The notes beneath the pieces are model-generated. The model had not been told where the DNA came from. It saw only the letters and a list, made by a program, of their open reading frames with translations, and searched no databases. The position numbers and the translations under genes are program-made. A stretch of DNA of 64,000 nt from Gp1-AA133 sp963850425 (GTDB lineage Bacteria > Acidobacteriota > Terriglobia > Terriglobales > Acidobacteriaceae), in contig CAWKLF010000007.1 of assembly GCA_963850425.1 (NCBI GenBank), positions 124,001 to 188,000 on the forward strand. The letters are read 5' to 3'. Below are positions 22,624 to 30,902 of this stretch, in pieces (the first letter of the stretch is position 1; each line of letters begins with the position of its first letter).

Positions 22624-24924
22624 CTATTGAATGGTGACCACGGCCTGCGCGCCATTCACCGTGATTGCCTGCATGGCAGGGTCACGCGCGCCGCCGCGGG
22701 TGATTGTCAATGGAGACTGGCCACTGGCCTTCGCCATGAAGGTGAGCGTTACGACGGAACCTTGTCCGGACACTCCACCCGAATTCGGCGGACGCGTCGC
22801 CGTAATTTGCAGGGTGCCGCTGGTTTCATCCTCGCGATGAACCAGCGCTACCGTCTGCCCGTCTTGCGAGAGGAAACCGCCGTTCGAAACGTTCATCAAC
22901 TGCAGTTTGCTGGGATCGTAATTCAGCTGTAACGGCACCGAATACACATTCTGTGCGCCCGAAATCAAGATGTTTACCGTAAACGTCGAGCCCTTCGCCG
23001 CCGGGATCGTGCCCGGATCGAACAGGAAACTCGCGCCTGCTCCCGGAGCAGTCGTGGGCGTGGGCGTCGGTGCGGGGGTCACTGCTCCCGGAATCGCCGG
23101 TCGAGCTTGTCCAGCTTGTCCGGCAGCCGGCGGTGCTCCCGCAGCCGCCGCTCCGCCCCCCGGAGCTGCTTCGCTCTTCGCAATATGCCGTAGTTGCAGC
23201 GAGTTCGCCGTGCCGACGTCGATCAGACGCTGGTTCGAGTCGTTGACCTCCGGCCCGCGCACGATGTGCGGAATCAGCGCGAAAACCAGTTCGTTCTCCC
23301 GGTGATCTTTCGTTTCGGACCCGAAAAAATATTTCAGGAATGGAATCTGTGCGAGCAACGGCAATCCGCTTAGCGATTGGGTCTCAGTATCCTCCATCAT
23401 GCCGCCCAGAAGGTTGACTTCGCCTTCCTTCAGCCGAATTTCATGCTCGATCTTACGCTGGCCGATGATGGGCTGGCTGATGCCGCCGATATTGGACTGG
23501 CCCGTAACCGACGAAATGTCGAGGCTGACTTTCAGCGTGACTTCGCGCTGGGCATGCACACGCGGGGTGATATCGATGTTTACGCCGACATCCAGATACT
23601 GGAACTGCGTGTTGACCAGCGGGTTGATGCCGACGCCGCCGATGCCCGGCTGGAACGATCCGGTCGCTACCGGCACGCGGTCGCCGATCTTAAGCGTGGC
23701 CTTCTGGCCGTCGAGCGCTCGGATCTGCGGGTTCTGAATGATCTTGGTGTTACTGTCACCCATGATGGCGGAAGCAGTAACGCCCGGAACCGTGATCGTG
23801 AAGTCGGTAGCGTTCAAGTTGCCGATGCGGTTCAGGTTAATACCACCATTGGAGCCGCTGCTGCTGCCGGTCGAAGTTCCGGTTCCGCTGGTCGTGCTGT
23901 TTATGTTGTTATTCAGCGAAATGCTGGTGCTGGTCGGCGGCGTAATTCCCAGGGTCCGGTTCCTGTCTTTGCTGACCTGCATCACGACCACGTCAATAAC
24001 GACTTCCGGCTTCGCCTTATCCAGGTCGTCCACAAACTTCTGCGCCAACGCGATCTGATCGGGAGTGCCTCTTACGATGATGGCATTCTGCGATTGCAGT
24101 TGCTGAATTCGCTGCACTTCGAGCAGCGTCCGCATGGCGTTCACCACATCTTGCAGTTCAGTGGCCTGCGATAAGTTCGAAAGATAAAAGGTTTTGATGA
24201 CGCTCTGATCTACTTCTTTCCTCTTCGCCGGATTGTCGGTGGCCACAAAAATCGTATTCGGCGTCACCGGACGCCAGAAAGTTTTCGATTCCAGCGCTAT
24301 GATCCCCAGCGCTTCTTCCAGCGTAACCCCATTCAAGTCGATGCGGATCTTCCGCGAGGTGTAGTCCGGATCAAACAGAACGTTGATTCCCGCCAGCTTC
24401 CCGACGATTTCGTAAATCACCTTGGTGTCTTCGGTGGACTTCAAGGTGATTGGCACGTTCGAAATCGAGGTCAGTTCCACCGGACCCTGCGCTTCCGCCA
24501 GCCGCTTGCGCAGCGCATTGGGCGGGGCAGCGACCGCCTGCGGGGGATTGGTCGCCTGGTTCAGCAAGTCCTGCGTACGGCGTAACTCCTGTTGAGCAAT
24601 AAAGCTGGAAGGATCGATCGCCGAAGCCTTCTGGAATTCCACAATGGCTTCGTCGAGCTTCCCGCCGTCCCGCAGCAGTTGCCCGCGATGGACGTGCGCG
24701 GCCGCCGCCAGGAACTTGGTGTGCTCATAGGCCGCACGGTAGCGCAGGTCCTTGGGCTTCTGGCGAAACGCTTCCTGGAAATACTCGAATGCGCGCTCGT
24801 AGTCCTGCCGCTTTTCGGCGTCTATACCTTTTTTGTAGTTGGAATGGGCGCTGTCGGCGGCCAACGGTCGGGATGCGGCCAGGACGATTAGTAGCATCGC
24901 CACCAGGCTCAACAAACGTCTCAT
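22624..24924 (-). CDS. Secretin (GspD/PilQ family) with N-terminal TPR and C-terminal cohesin domain
   Basis: About 766 residues. In order: a signal peptide (start ATG 24924, MRRLLSLVAMLLIVLAASRP), tetratricopeptide-like repeats (SNYKKGIDAEKRQDYERAFE; KLDEAIVEFQKASAIDP), secretin N-domains (VLFDPDYTSRKIRIDLNGVT), and the secretin channel with LLGGMMEDTETQSLSGLPLL and ENELVFALIPHIV. An Ala/Gly/Pro-rich linker follows, then a cohesin-like beta-sandwich (STFTVNILISGAQNVYSVPL, then LQLNYDPSKLQLMNV). The cohesin tail is an odd addition to an outer-membrane pore; it may anchor or dock surface proteins. It forms an operon with two pseudopilins downstream. Confidence 0.92.
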   Translation of the reverse strand: MRRLLSLVAMLLIVLAASRPLAADSAHSNYKKGIDAEKRQDYERAFEYFQEAFRQKPKDLRYRAAYEHTKFLAAAAHVHRGQLLRDGGKLDEAIVEFQKASAIDPSSFIAQQELRRTQDLLNQATNPPQAVAAPPNALRKRLAEAQGPVELTSISNVPITLKSTEDTKVIYEIVGKLAGINVLFDPDYTSRKIRIDLNGVTLEEALGIIALESKTFWRPVTPNTIFVATDNPAKRKEVDQSVIKTFYLSNLSQATELQDVVNAMRTLLEVQRIQQLQSQNAIIVRGTPDQIALAQKFVDDLDKAKPEVVIDVVVMQVSKDRNRTLGITPPTSTSISLNNNINSTTSGTGTSTGSSSGSNGGINLNRIGNLNATDFTITVPGVTASAIMGDSNTKIIQNPQIRALDGQKATLKIGDRVPVATGSFQPGIGGVGINPLVNTQFQYLDVGVNIDITPRVHAQREVTLKVSLDISSVTGQSNIGGISQPIIGQRKIEHEIRLKEGEVNLLGGMMEDTETQSLSGLPLLAQIPFLKYFFGSETKDHRENELVFALIPHIVRGPEVNDSNQRLIDVGTANSLQLRHIAKSEAAPGGGAAAAGAPPAAGQAGQARPAIPGAVTPAPTPTPTTAPGAGASFLFDPGTIPAAKGSTFTVNILISGAQNVYSVPLQLNYDPSKLQLMNVSNGGFLSQDGQTVALVHREDETSGTLQITATRPPNSGGVSGQGSVVTLTFMAKASGQSPLTITRGGARDPAMQAITVNGAQAVVTIQ

Positions 24925-25262
24925 GGACTGATTCCTCGTATGCAAGCGGGATCCGGGACGGCAATCGCCCCTCGGGGGAGGTTCGGCGCCTTTGTATAGG
25001 CAGAAATTCACGGGAAGCTGCGTGATTATAGCATCGTGCCTCAGCAGTTCCGAAGTGACTGTTTCATCGGCATTTACACTCTTTGGTCGTAGTCCCAGGA
25101 GCACCCCGGAGGGCGCTCGGAATCGGGCTTCCCGCGCACGTTTCGGGATTTCGCCGCCGGTCTGCGCTTTCTTTAAGCCTCCCCAGCCAAAATCATAGAA
25201 TCCAAAGCGGGTTGCGGCGAAATTCGCTGGCCGCCTTTCATGTGATAACGTTTTTCTTGATC

Positions 25263-25793
25263 ATGGCGCGCACGCAAACTCATCAGACCAAGCCCAATCC
25301 GGAGAAAAATCCGCGGCGCGACCCAACCGCAGCCGGACAAAGAGACGCCGCCGTCAATAGGATCGCTTCGCATAACTACTTCTTGCTGGAAAAATTTGAG
25401 ACTGGCATCGTTTTGACCGGCACCGAGGTCAAATCGGTTCGCAGCGGCCAGGCCAACCTCAAGGATTCCTATGGTTTAGTAAAGGATGGCGAGCTTTGGC
25501 TGCTGAACGCCCACATCGGCCCCTACGACCACGGCAATATCTTCAACCACGCCCCCCTGCGCACCCGCAAGCTGCTGATGCACAAAGAGGAAGTCCGCAA
25601 GCTGATCGGCAAGACACAGCAGAAGGGCCTCACCCTGATTCCCACGCGGATGTATTTTAAAAATGGCAGAGTGAAAGTCGAGCTGGCGCTCGCCAAAGGC
25701 AAGCAGCTCTGGGACAAACGGGAAACCGAGCGTCGCCGCACCGCCGATAAAGAAGCCCGCGAAGCCATCACCCGCAGCCGCCGGCGGGCCTAG
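25263..25793 (+). CDS. smpB: SsrA-binding protein
   Basis: About 176 residues from ATG 25263. The core shows AVNRIASHNYFLLEKFETGI, VLTGTEVKSVRSGQANLKDS and the C-terminal KGKQLWDKRETERRRTADKE basic helix, all SmpB hallmarks. It binds tmRNA and enables rescue of stalled ribosomes. The N-terminal 30 residues form a longer basic, proline-rich extension than usual. No tmRNA gene is visible nearby. The open frame extends upstream to 25083, but those codons show no family similarity. Confidence 0.95.
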   Translation: MARTQTHQTKPNPEKNPRRDPTAAGQRDAAVNRIASHNYFLLEKFETGIVLTGTEVKSVRSGQANLKDSYGLVKDGELWLLNAHIGPYDHGNIFNHAPLRTRKLLMHKEEVRKLIGKTQQKGLTLIPTRMYFKNGRVKVELALAKGKQLWDKRETERRRTADKEAREAITRSRRRA

Positions 25794-25917
25794 CAAAGTT
25801 TTTCCCAATCAGATTCGCAAACGCCTTTGAAGTCTTTTCCTGAATGCCGGCAATCGAAAAACGCATTCGCAGTTTGTCTGATAAAAATTTCGCCCAAGCT
25901 CAACCTCCAGGAAGCTC

Positions 25918-25950
25918 AAAAAAAATGGGTCCGGGAAGTATCCCGGACCC
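25918..25950 (-). terminator. Intrinsic terminator for the TIGR03118 gene
   Basis: On the minus strand a perfect nine-base-pair GGGTCCGGG/CCCGGACCC stem with a six-base loop (25927-25950) is followed by eight T residues (plus-strand A-run 25918-25925). It lies 35 bases after the stop at 25985. Confidence 0.9.
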
Positions 25951-25984
25951 TTAGGAGAGAGGTAACACCCCAACGAACAATCGA

Positions 25985-27520
25985 CTACTGAATTGTGAGC
26001 GATAGCGGGGTCGCGTGCGAGACTCCACCCGACGTTCCCACCACCATCACCGTTGCCCCCGGCTGGGTTCGGCCTTTCGACGAATATCCGCAGCCGACCG
26101 CAGCCATGGTCAATGCAATCATGAGAACCACCGCCCCCAGCGCCCAGGCCTTGGCCGAATTCGCAGGCTGCTCCTTGCGCCGAGTCCCCCACAGCATTCC
26201 AAGCATGCCCACCATCAAGAGCGAACCCGCAACGTACGGATTCGGCGGAATGTAGGTGGTGCCCACGGCAATTGTGAGTTGCGACGTCGATGCCGCTGCG
26301 CCCGGGTCAATGGTGGCCGGATTGAACGCGCACGTCACGCCAGCAGGCAAGCCCGTGCAGGAAAGATTGACCGGATCGGCGAATCCACCCGCCGCAGTCG
26401 ATGCAATATTGACTGTGGTCGAGCCACCCCGCGTCACGGTCGCCGATGGCACCGACAACTGGAGCGCGAAGTCTTTTCCCGCCGCCGGGGTCGGTACGAG
26501 CGTTGCAAACAGGCCGTGCGTTTGCGACGAGCCGCCCGCAGTCAAGTACATGGTGTCGGGATCGCCCGTGCCGCCTGCGCCAAATACCATGTCCCACAAT
26601 CCCGGGATTGCAATGAGCTGGTTATTTGAGTTTTTCACCTGGCCCAGGAAATTACCGTTCGCGTCGAAGGCGTTGATTGTGCCGTCGCCGAAATTCCCCA
26701 CCAGGAGATCGCTCGAGAAATCTCCGAAATTAGGGGAGCTCACCACCATGCCCCACGGAGCATTCAGCGTGCCCCCGGTGGCGAAGCGCTGCCTGAACTG
26801 GCCGAGGTTGTTGAAGACGTCGATCAGGCCCCGCCCCGCGCCGAGCGTGGGATCGTGCTTGGCAACGTCCTGGGTGGCGTAGGCCACGAACACGTTCGGG
26901 CCGATCACTCGTACCCCATGAGGCGCAAAGCCCGCGGGCAGATTGGGATCCGTAAAGGTTCCGCCGCTCAGCGTGGCCGGAGCGAAGTTGTGGTCGTAAA
27001 CTTCAATCGCGCCACTGTGAAAGTTTGCCGCCAGCAGGAAATTTCCCTGCGGATTGGTGACCAGCGCCAGTCCCTTGTAGACCGCGCTGGCGGCGGAATT
27101 GTCGACCTTGGTCACTGCGTTCAGCGTGCCATTCCAGCTGGCGATAATTCCGTCCTCGGTGTCGAAAATGAAACTCGCGCCGCCGAAATCGGTCGCGACC
27201 GTATTGGCCACCGTGCCGGTCGGGCAACCTACTGCGCATGGATTGTGCGCCGCGACTGGAATACCGGCCGTAATCGTCTGCTTGTTGCCGGCCGCATCGT
27301 AGGTGGTGGAAGTGCCGCCGTTATTGTTGGCAATCCAAAAAACATCTCCGGGAAGAAACGAAATTCCCCAAGGGTTCGAAAGCTGCGCGTCCGTGTGAGC
27401 CGCGACGCCGGCCTGGTCTGCGACCAGGTTCGTTTGTGTGTAACCCGTTTGTGCATAGGCTGCCGTCGCCACCGCTAGCGACAACATGCCCAAGGTAAAA
27501 ATCCAAGCAAGTCGTTTCAC
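25985..27520 (-). CDS. TIGR03118 family exported protein with twin-helix cysteine tail module
   Basis: 511 residues with a signal peptide (cleavage after AAYAQ). The body is a beta-propeller-like TIGR03118 domain: QTNLVADQAGVAAHTDAQL, NPWGISFLPGDVFWIANNN and GLWDMVFGAGGTGDPDTMYL are typical. An Ig-like segment (GGSTTVNIASTAAGGFADPV, LSCTGLPAGVTC) follows. Near the end two hydrophobic helices are separated by the basic WGTRRKEQ stretch, and the second ends in AVGCGYSS, after which a short Ig-like strand closes the protein. The same tail plan occurs in the SBBP protein at 61842. Cell-surface location is likely; function unknown. Confidence 0.85.
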   Translation of the reverse strand: MKRLAWIFTLGMLSLAVATAAYAQTGYTQTNLVADQAGVAAHTDAQLSNPWGISFLPGDVFWIANNNGGTSTTYDAAGNKQTITAGIPVAAHNPCAVGCPTGTVANTVATDFGGASFIFDTEDGIIASWNGTLNAVTKVDNSAASAVYKGLALVTNPQGNFLLAANFHSGAIEVYDHNFAPATLSGGTFTDPNLPAGFAPHGVRVIGPNVFVAYATQDVAKHDPTLGAGRGLIDVFNNLGQFRQRFATGGTLNAPWGMVVSSPNFGDFSSDLLVGNFGDGTINAFDANGNFLGQVKNSNNQLIAIPGLWDMVFGAGGTGDPDTMYLTAGGSSQTHGLFATLVPTPAAGKDFALQLSVPSATVTRGGSTTVNIASTAAGGFADPVNLSCTGLPAGVTCAFNPATIDPGAAASTSQLTIAVGTTYIPPNPYVAGSLLMVGMLGMLWGTRRKEQPANSAKAWALGAVVLMIALTMAAVGCGYSSKGRTQPGATVMVVGTSGGVSHATPLSLTIQ

Positions 27521-28002
27521 CGCATCTCCTCCGATTCAATGTTCGAAGCCCCGGGGCGACGGGTATGTCTTAAGGTGAATAGAGCGTAGCGAGAACGACA
27601 GTGGTGTTTGTCACAACTCTGTCTGCAAGCCGTAAAACCTTCGCATTTGCAAAGTCATGACAACGTGACAGATCGCAGATAATTCACGCCAACTTTCTGT
27701 GGGGTGAGCGGAAAAGCGGTATCCGCAGAGATCGCGGCAGAAAAGCTCTTAACCGCCAAGCTCGCAAATGAGTACCGCAAAGGACACGAAGAAATCCGGG
27801 AGTGCCTGCGCGAACTTCGCGGCTTTTTTGCGCCCTTTGCGGCGAAAAGCTTTTCTCTGCGACCTCCGCGGAGGTTCTCTGCGACCTCTGCGTTTTAAGG
27901 TTTTCTGAGCTTGCTCTGTCCCATGTGATGGGGCTGAACGGGATACTACCCTTTCGTCCCGCCTTGCGGATTTCGCTGTCACTGATGAAAATGGAAAGAC
28001 TC
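27521..28002. repeat. Intergenic region with a CGCAGAGG-type repeat element
   Basis: No gene is supportable here. From about 27688 to 27900 lies a repeat element: a left part with TTAACCGCCAAG and CCGCAAAGGACACGAAG, and a right part (27839-27900) with TTTGCGGCGAAAAGCTTTTC, two CTGCGACCTC units and CGTTTTAAGG. The right part matches 42461-42527 at about 85% and the segment inside argS at 35101-35154. The remainder probably contains the TIGR03118 gene promoter (minus) and the pepA promoter (plus). Confidence 0.65.
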
Positions 28003-29493
28003 ATGAAAACCAAACTGTCTTCCTCTGCTCCCTCCCAGCTGGATACCGAATGTCTGGTCGTGGTCGCACTAGATCGCGGCAGCAAGGACAAACCCGAGGT
28101 CGGCGTCGACATCGCCGACGAAGCCGTAAAGAAAGCCGTCGCCGAGGTCATTGCGAACGGCGAAGCCACCGGCAAGAACTGCGAAGTTACCCTCATCCAC
28201 CATCCGGCCGGCGTGAAAGCGCGCCGCCTGCTGCTGCTGGGTGGAGGCAAGGCCGCCAACTTCTCCGGATTCGAGTTACGCCGACTGGCCGGCACCGCGG
28301 TGCGCACGCTCAAGTCACGCGGTCTGCGGAGCTTTGCATTTGCGCTTCCCTCCTCTGGCCTCACCGGCGAGACGGCGGTCAAGGCGATCGTGGAGGGCGC
28401 CTTTGTCGGCAACTTCGACGCCGACACCTACCGGAGCGACCGCAAGGACCAGAAGATCGACGAGCTCACCATCGTGACGGGCGGCGAAAATGCCGGGCTG
28501 CAAGAGGCTCTCGACGAAGCCCGCGTCATTGGCGAATCGCAGAACTTCACCCGCGAACTGGTCAACGAGCCTTCCAACCGCATGACCCCGACCATGCTCG
28601 CCGACCGCGCCAGAAAGATGGCGCAGGAAGTCGGATTGAAGTGCGAAATCCACGGCGCCGACAAGATCAAGGAATTGAAGATGGGCGCTTTCTGGAGTGT
28701 GGCCCAGGGATCGGATGAGCCACCAGCCCTGATCATTCTGAAATACGAACCCGCGGGCGCCCCTGAAAAGCCGGTGCTCGGGCTGGTTGGCAAAGGGGTC
28801 ACTTTCGATACCGGCGGAATTTCCATCAAGCCCGCCGATGGTATGGAGAAGATGAAATACGACATGGCCGGGGGCGCGGCGATGCTTGGCGCCATGCGCG
28901 CAATTGCCCTTCTTAAACCGAAGCTCAAAGTTACCGCCATCGTGTGTGCCACGGAAAACATGCCGTCCGGCAAAGCGCAGAAGCCGGGCGACGTGCAGAT
29001 CGCCATGTCGGGCAAGTCGATCGAGATCATCAACACCGACGCCGAAGGCCGCCTCGTCCTGGCCGACGGCCTGTACTACGCGCGCCAGCTTGGCTGCACA
29101 CACCTGATCGATGCAGCCACGCTGACCGGGGCCGTAGTCGTCGCGCTCGGTTACGTGAACGCGGGCATCTTCGCCAACGACGAAAAAATGTACGAGCGCT
29201 TCAGCAAAGCCGAAGATCAGGCCGGAGAAAAATTCTGGCGCCTGCCGCTCGACGACGAATACAAAGAGGTCATCCGCTCCGGCATCGCCGACATCATGAA
29301 CTCCGGCGGCCGCTGGGGCGGCGCCATCAACGCAGCCATGTTCCTGCAAGAATTCGCCGAAGACACGCCGTGGCTGCACCTGGACATTGCCGGCACCGCC
29401 TGGACAGAAGACGCCAAGCCATGGATTGCGAAGGGACCGTCGGGAATTGGCGTGCGAAGCCTGGTGGAATTTGTGAAGGACTTTAGCGGATAA
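28003..29493 (+). CDS. pepA: Leucyl (M17) aminopeptidase
   Basis: About 496 residues. Cytosolic M17 enzyme with two metals; the signature NTDAEGRLVLADGLYYA and the upstream VGKGVTFDTGGISIKPADGM carry metal and active-site residues at normal positions. The N-terminal domain (ECLVVVALDRGSKDKP) is the regulatory macro-like domain. ATG 28003 is chosen because GGAAAG lies just upstream and because the longer open frame is made of repeat sequence. It releases N-terminal amino acids from peptides and can also act as an Xer accessory factor in some bacteria. Confidence 0.95.
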   Translation: MKTKLSSSAPSQLDTECLVVVALDRGSKDKPEVGVDIADEAVKKAVAEVIANGEATGKNCEVTLIHHPAGVKARRLLLLGGGKAANFSGFELRRLAGTAVRTLKSRGLRSFAFALPSSGLTGETAVKAIVEGAFVGNFDADTYRSDRKDQKIDELTIVTGGENAGLQEALDEARVIGESQNFTRELVNEPSNRMTPTMLADRARKMAQEVGLKCEIHGADKIKELKMGAFWSVAQGSDEPPALIILKYEPAGAPEKPVLGLVGKGVTFDTGGISIKPADGMEKMKYDMAGGAAMLGAMRAIALLKPKLKVTAIVCATENMPSGKAQKPGDVQIAMSGKSIEIINTDAEGRLVLADGLYYARQLGCTHLIDAATLTGAVVVALGYVNAGIFANDEKMYERFSKAEDQAGEKFWRLPLDDEYKEVIRSGIADIMNSGGRWGGAINAAMFLQEFAEDTPWLHLDIAGTAWTEDAKPWIAKGPSGIGVRSLVEFVKDFSG

Positions 29494-29723
29494 GTTATCG
29501 CATTGAAGCACATCAGGGTCGTTGTGTGCTTCTCGGGAGCTTAACCCGTGTGCGCAGAGGGCGGGAGCAGGGCTCCGCAATGCGGATAGGTTTCGGGAAG
29601 GGGACGGCTTCAGCCGTGCCGAAGAGACTCGATAGAGAGCGGGCTTCAGACCCTGAGGTCCGCTCTTTGACGGCCGCTTTGCGCGTCCTGCGGGCGGGAC
29701 GCCCGCCACTCCACCGGCCAAAT
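29494..29723. repeat. Intergenic region with REP-like GC-rich hairpins
   Basis: About 230 bases between convergent genes. It contains the self-complementary GGGACGGCTTCAGCCGTGCC unit near 29602 and a GCGTCC/GGGACGC hairpin near 29685. No coding potential is supported. Such palindromic units are frequent between genes in this group of bacteria. Confidence 0.45.
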
Positions 29724-30626
29724 CTATTGGGGTTGCGTTCCACCCACCGTCAGCAGTTCGCAATTCGCAACGCACTTATACGTCTGCACGTCGATCTCCG
29801 CTTTCTTGTGTGACTTTAAATTGGGAACAATCAACAACGACTGCGGGCCGTCAGCCAAATTGAACAGGCAATCGAATTCCATGGTCTGCACGCCGCGCTG
29901 CTTGCACGAAGTCTGCGCCAGCGCTGATCCCAACTGGTCGGGCCGGTCGTACACCTGATCCGCCGTCGCCGACGGCAGAACCGCCAGCGTCATCGGTACC
30001 GGCGCCTTGATCTTCATCCACAGCTTCTGGCCATCCTGCTCGGGCGCGAGAATGCTATACAGCTTCGGGATCTGGGACAGTTCGTACTTCTCCTTCACCA
30101 GCCGCACCCATTGAAACTCTGGCTGCACACAGTTTGTGACACAGGACCAGCTGTGATACGTGATCTGCACGTCGTTAGGTGAGATAAACGCCCGGCTCGC
30201 GCCCCGCGTGAGAATTGCTCCAATACCCTCCAGTGCGGCGCGGTCGGGAGAACGCTCGTCGTGAAGGACCAGCGTCATGGGCCGGCTCGGCGGAAGATGG
30301 CATTCGTAGGTGGTGCTGCTTATGTGCTCGCGCATGCAGCGGAACTCGAGATTCGCCCAGGCCTCCGGATTCCTCTGCGCAGCGTTCCAGCCATCGGTAT
30401 CGACCATCGCCAATGTCACGGGGCGCCTTGCCTGAATGATCACGTGCATGTTCCCGCCGTCTGGCCCGGCATGGTAAACGCGGCCCGCATGATAGTCGGC
30501 CGGGTCGAGTTGCACGACCTCATCGCTGGCGCGCACCCAGCCGAAAGTTCGCGGCGGTAGTTGCTGCGCCTCCGCTATGCCGACCGCGGCGCAAATCAGG
30601 GCGGCGAACATGAGCCGTGCTCTCAT
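29724..30626 (-). CDS. Exported hypothetical protein
   Basis: About 300 residues from ATG 30626, with AAAGGGGATCC as ribosome site and a signal peptide cleaved near GIAEAQ. No family recognised. The mature part has eight or so cysteines in scattered pairs (FRCMREHISSTTYECHL; SCVTNCVQPEF; TSCKQRGVQTMEFDCLF; YKCVANCELL), suggesting disulfides and an extracytoplasmic location. Two halves share the pattern 'cysteine pair, then hydrophobic strand', hinting at an internal duplication of a beta-domain. Divergent from the DUF3857 gene. Confidence 0.7.
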   Translation of the reverse strand: MRARLMFAALICAAVGIAEAQQLPPRTFGWVRASDEVVQLDPADYHAGRVYHAGPDGGNMHVIIQARRPVTLAMVDTDGWNAAQRNPEAWANLEFRCMREHISSTTYECHLPPSRPMTLVLHDERSPDRAALEGIGAILTRGASRAFISPNDVQITYHSWSCVTNCVQPEFQWVRLVKEKYELSQIPKLYSILAPEQDGQKLWMKIKAPVPMTLAVLPSATADQVYDRPDQLGSALAQTSCKQRGVQTMEFDCLFNLADGPQSLLIVPNLKSHKKAEIDVQTYKCVANCELLTVGGTQPQ

Positions 30627-30902
30627 TGGATCCCCTTTGTCGAACTTGTCTTGGCAATTGTGGCAACCACAGGACGGGAGGGAACGGCAATTCGCCCGAA
30701 AGAGGTTACAGAGGTAACGATTCTTGGAGCTACCTTTCCGTATGCTCCGATGGAGTTTGAGGGAGATTTCGCGGCTGGAATCTTCGTTTGCCCGGAAAAT
30801 GCTGGTTTGACGTAGTTTCGCTTGAGGACACGGGCCAAAAGGGTCAAAATCCTTCCGCCCTGCTGGAGCCTGGAGTTTGCAGTGGGCCGGGCGTCCGGCT
30901 GG

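Noticed and set aside
25794..25984. tmRNA gene next to smpB
   Set aside because: No tRNA-Ala-like ends or tag frame are visible; the only structure is the TIGR03118 terminator.
28315..29775. 486-codon open frame opposite pepA
   Set aside because: Antisense of a clear M17 aminopeptidase; no motif.
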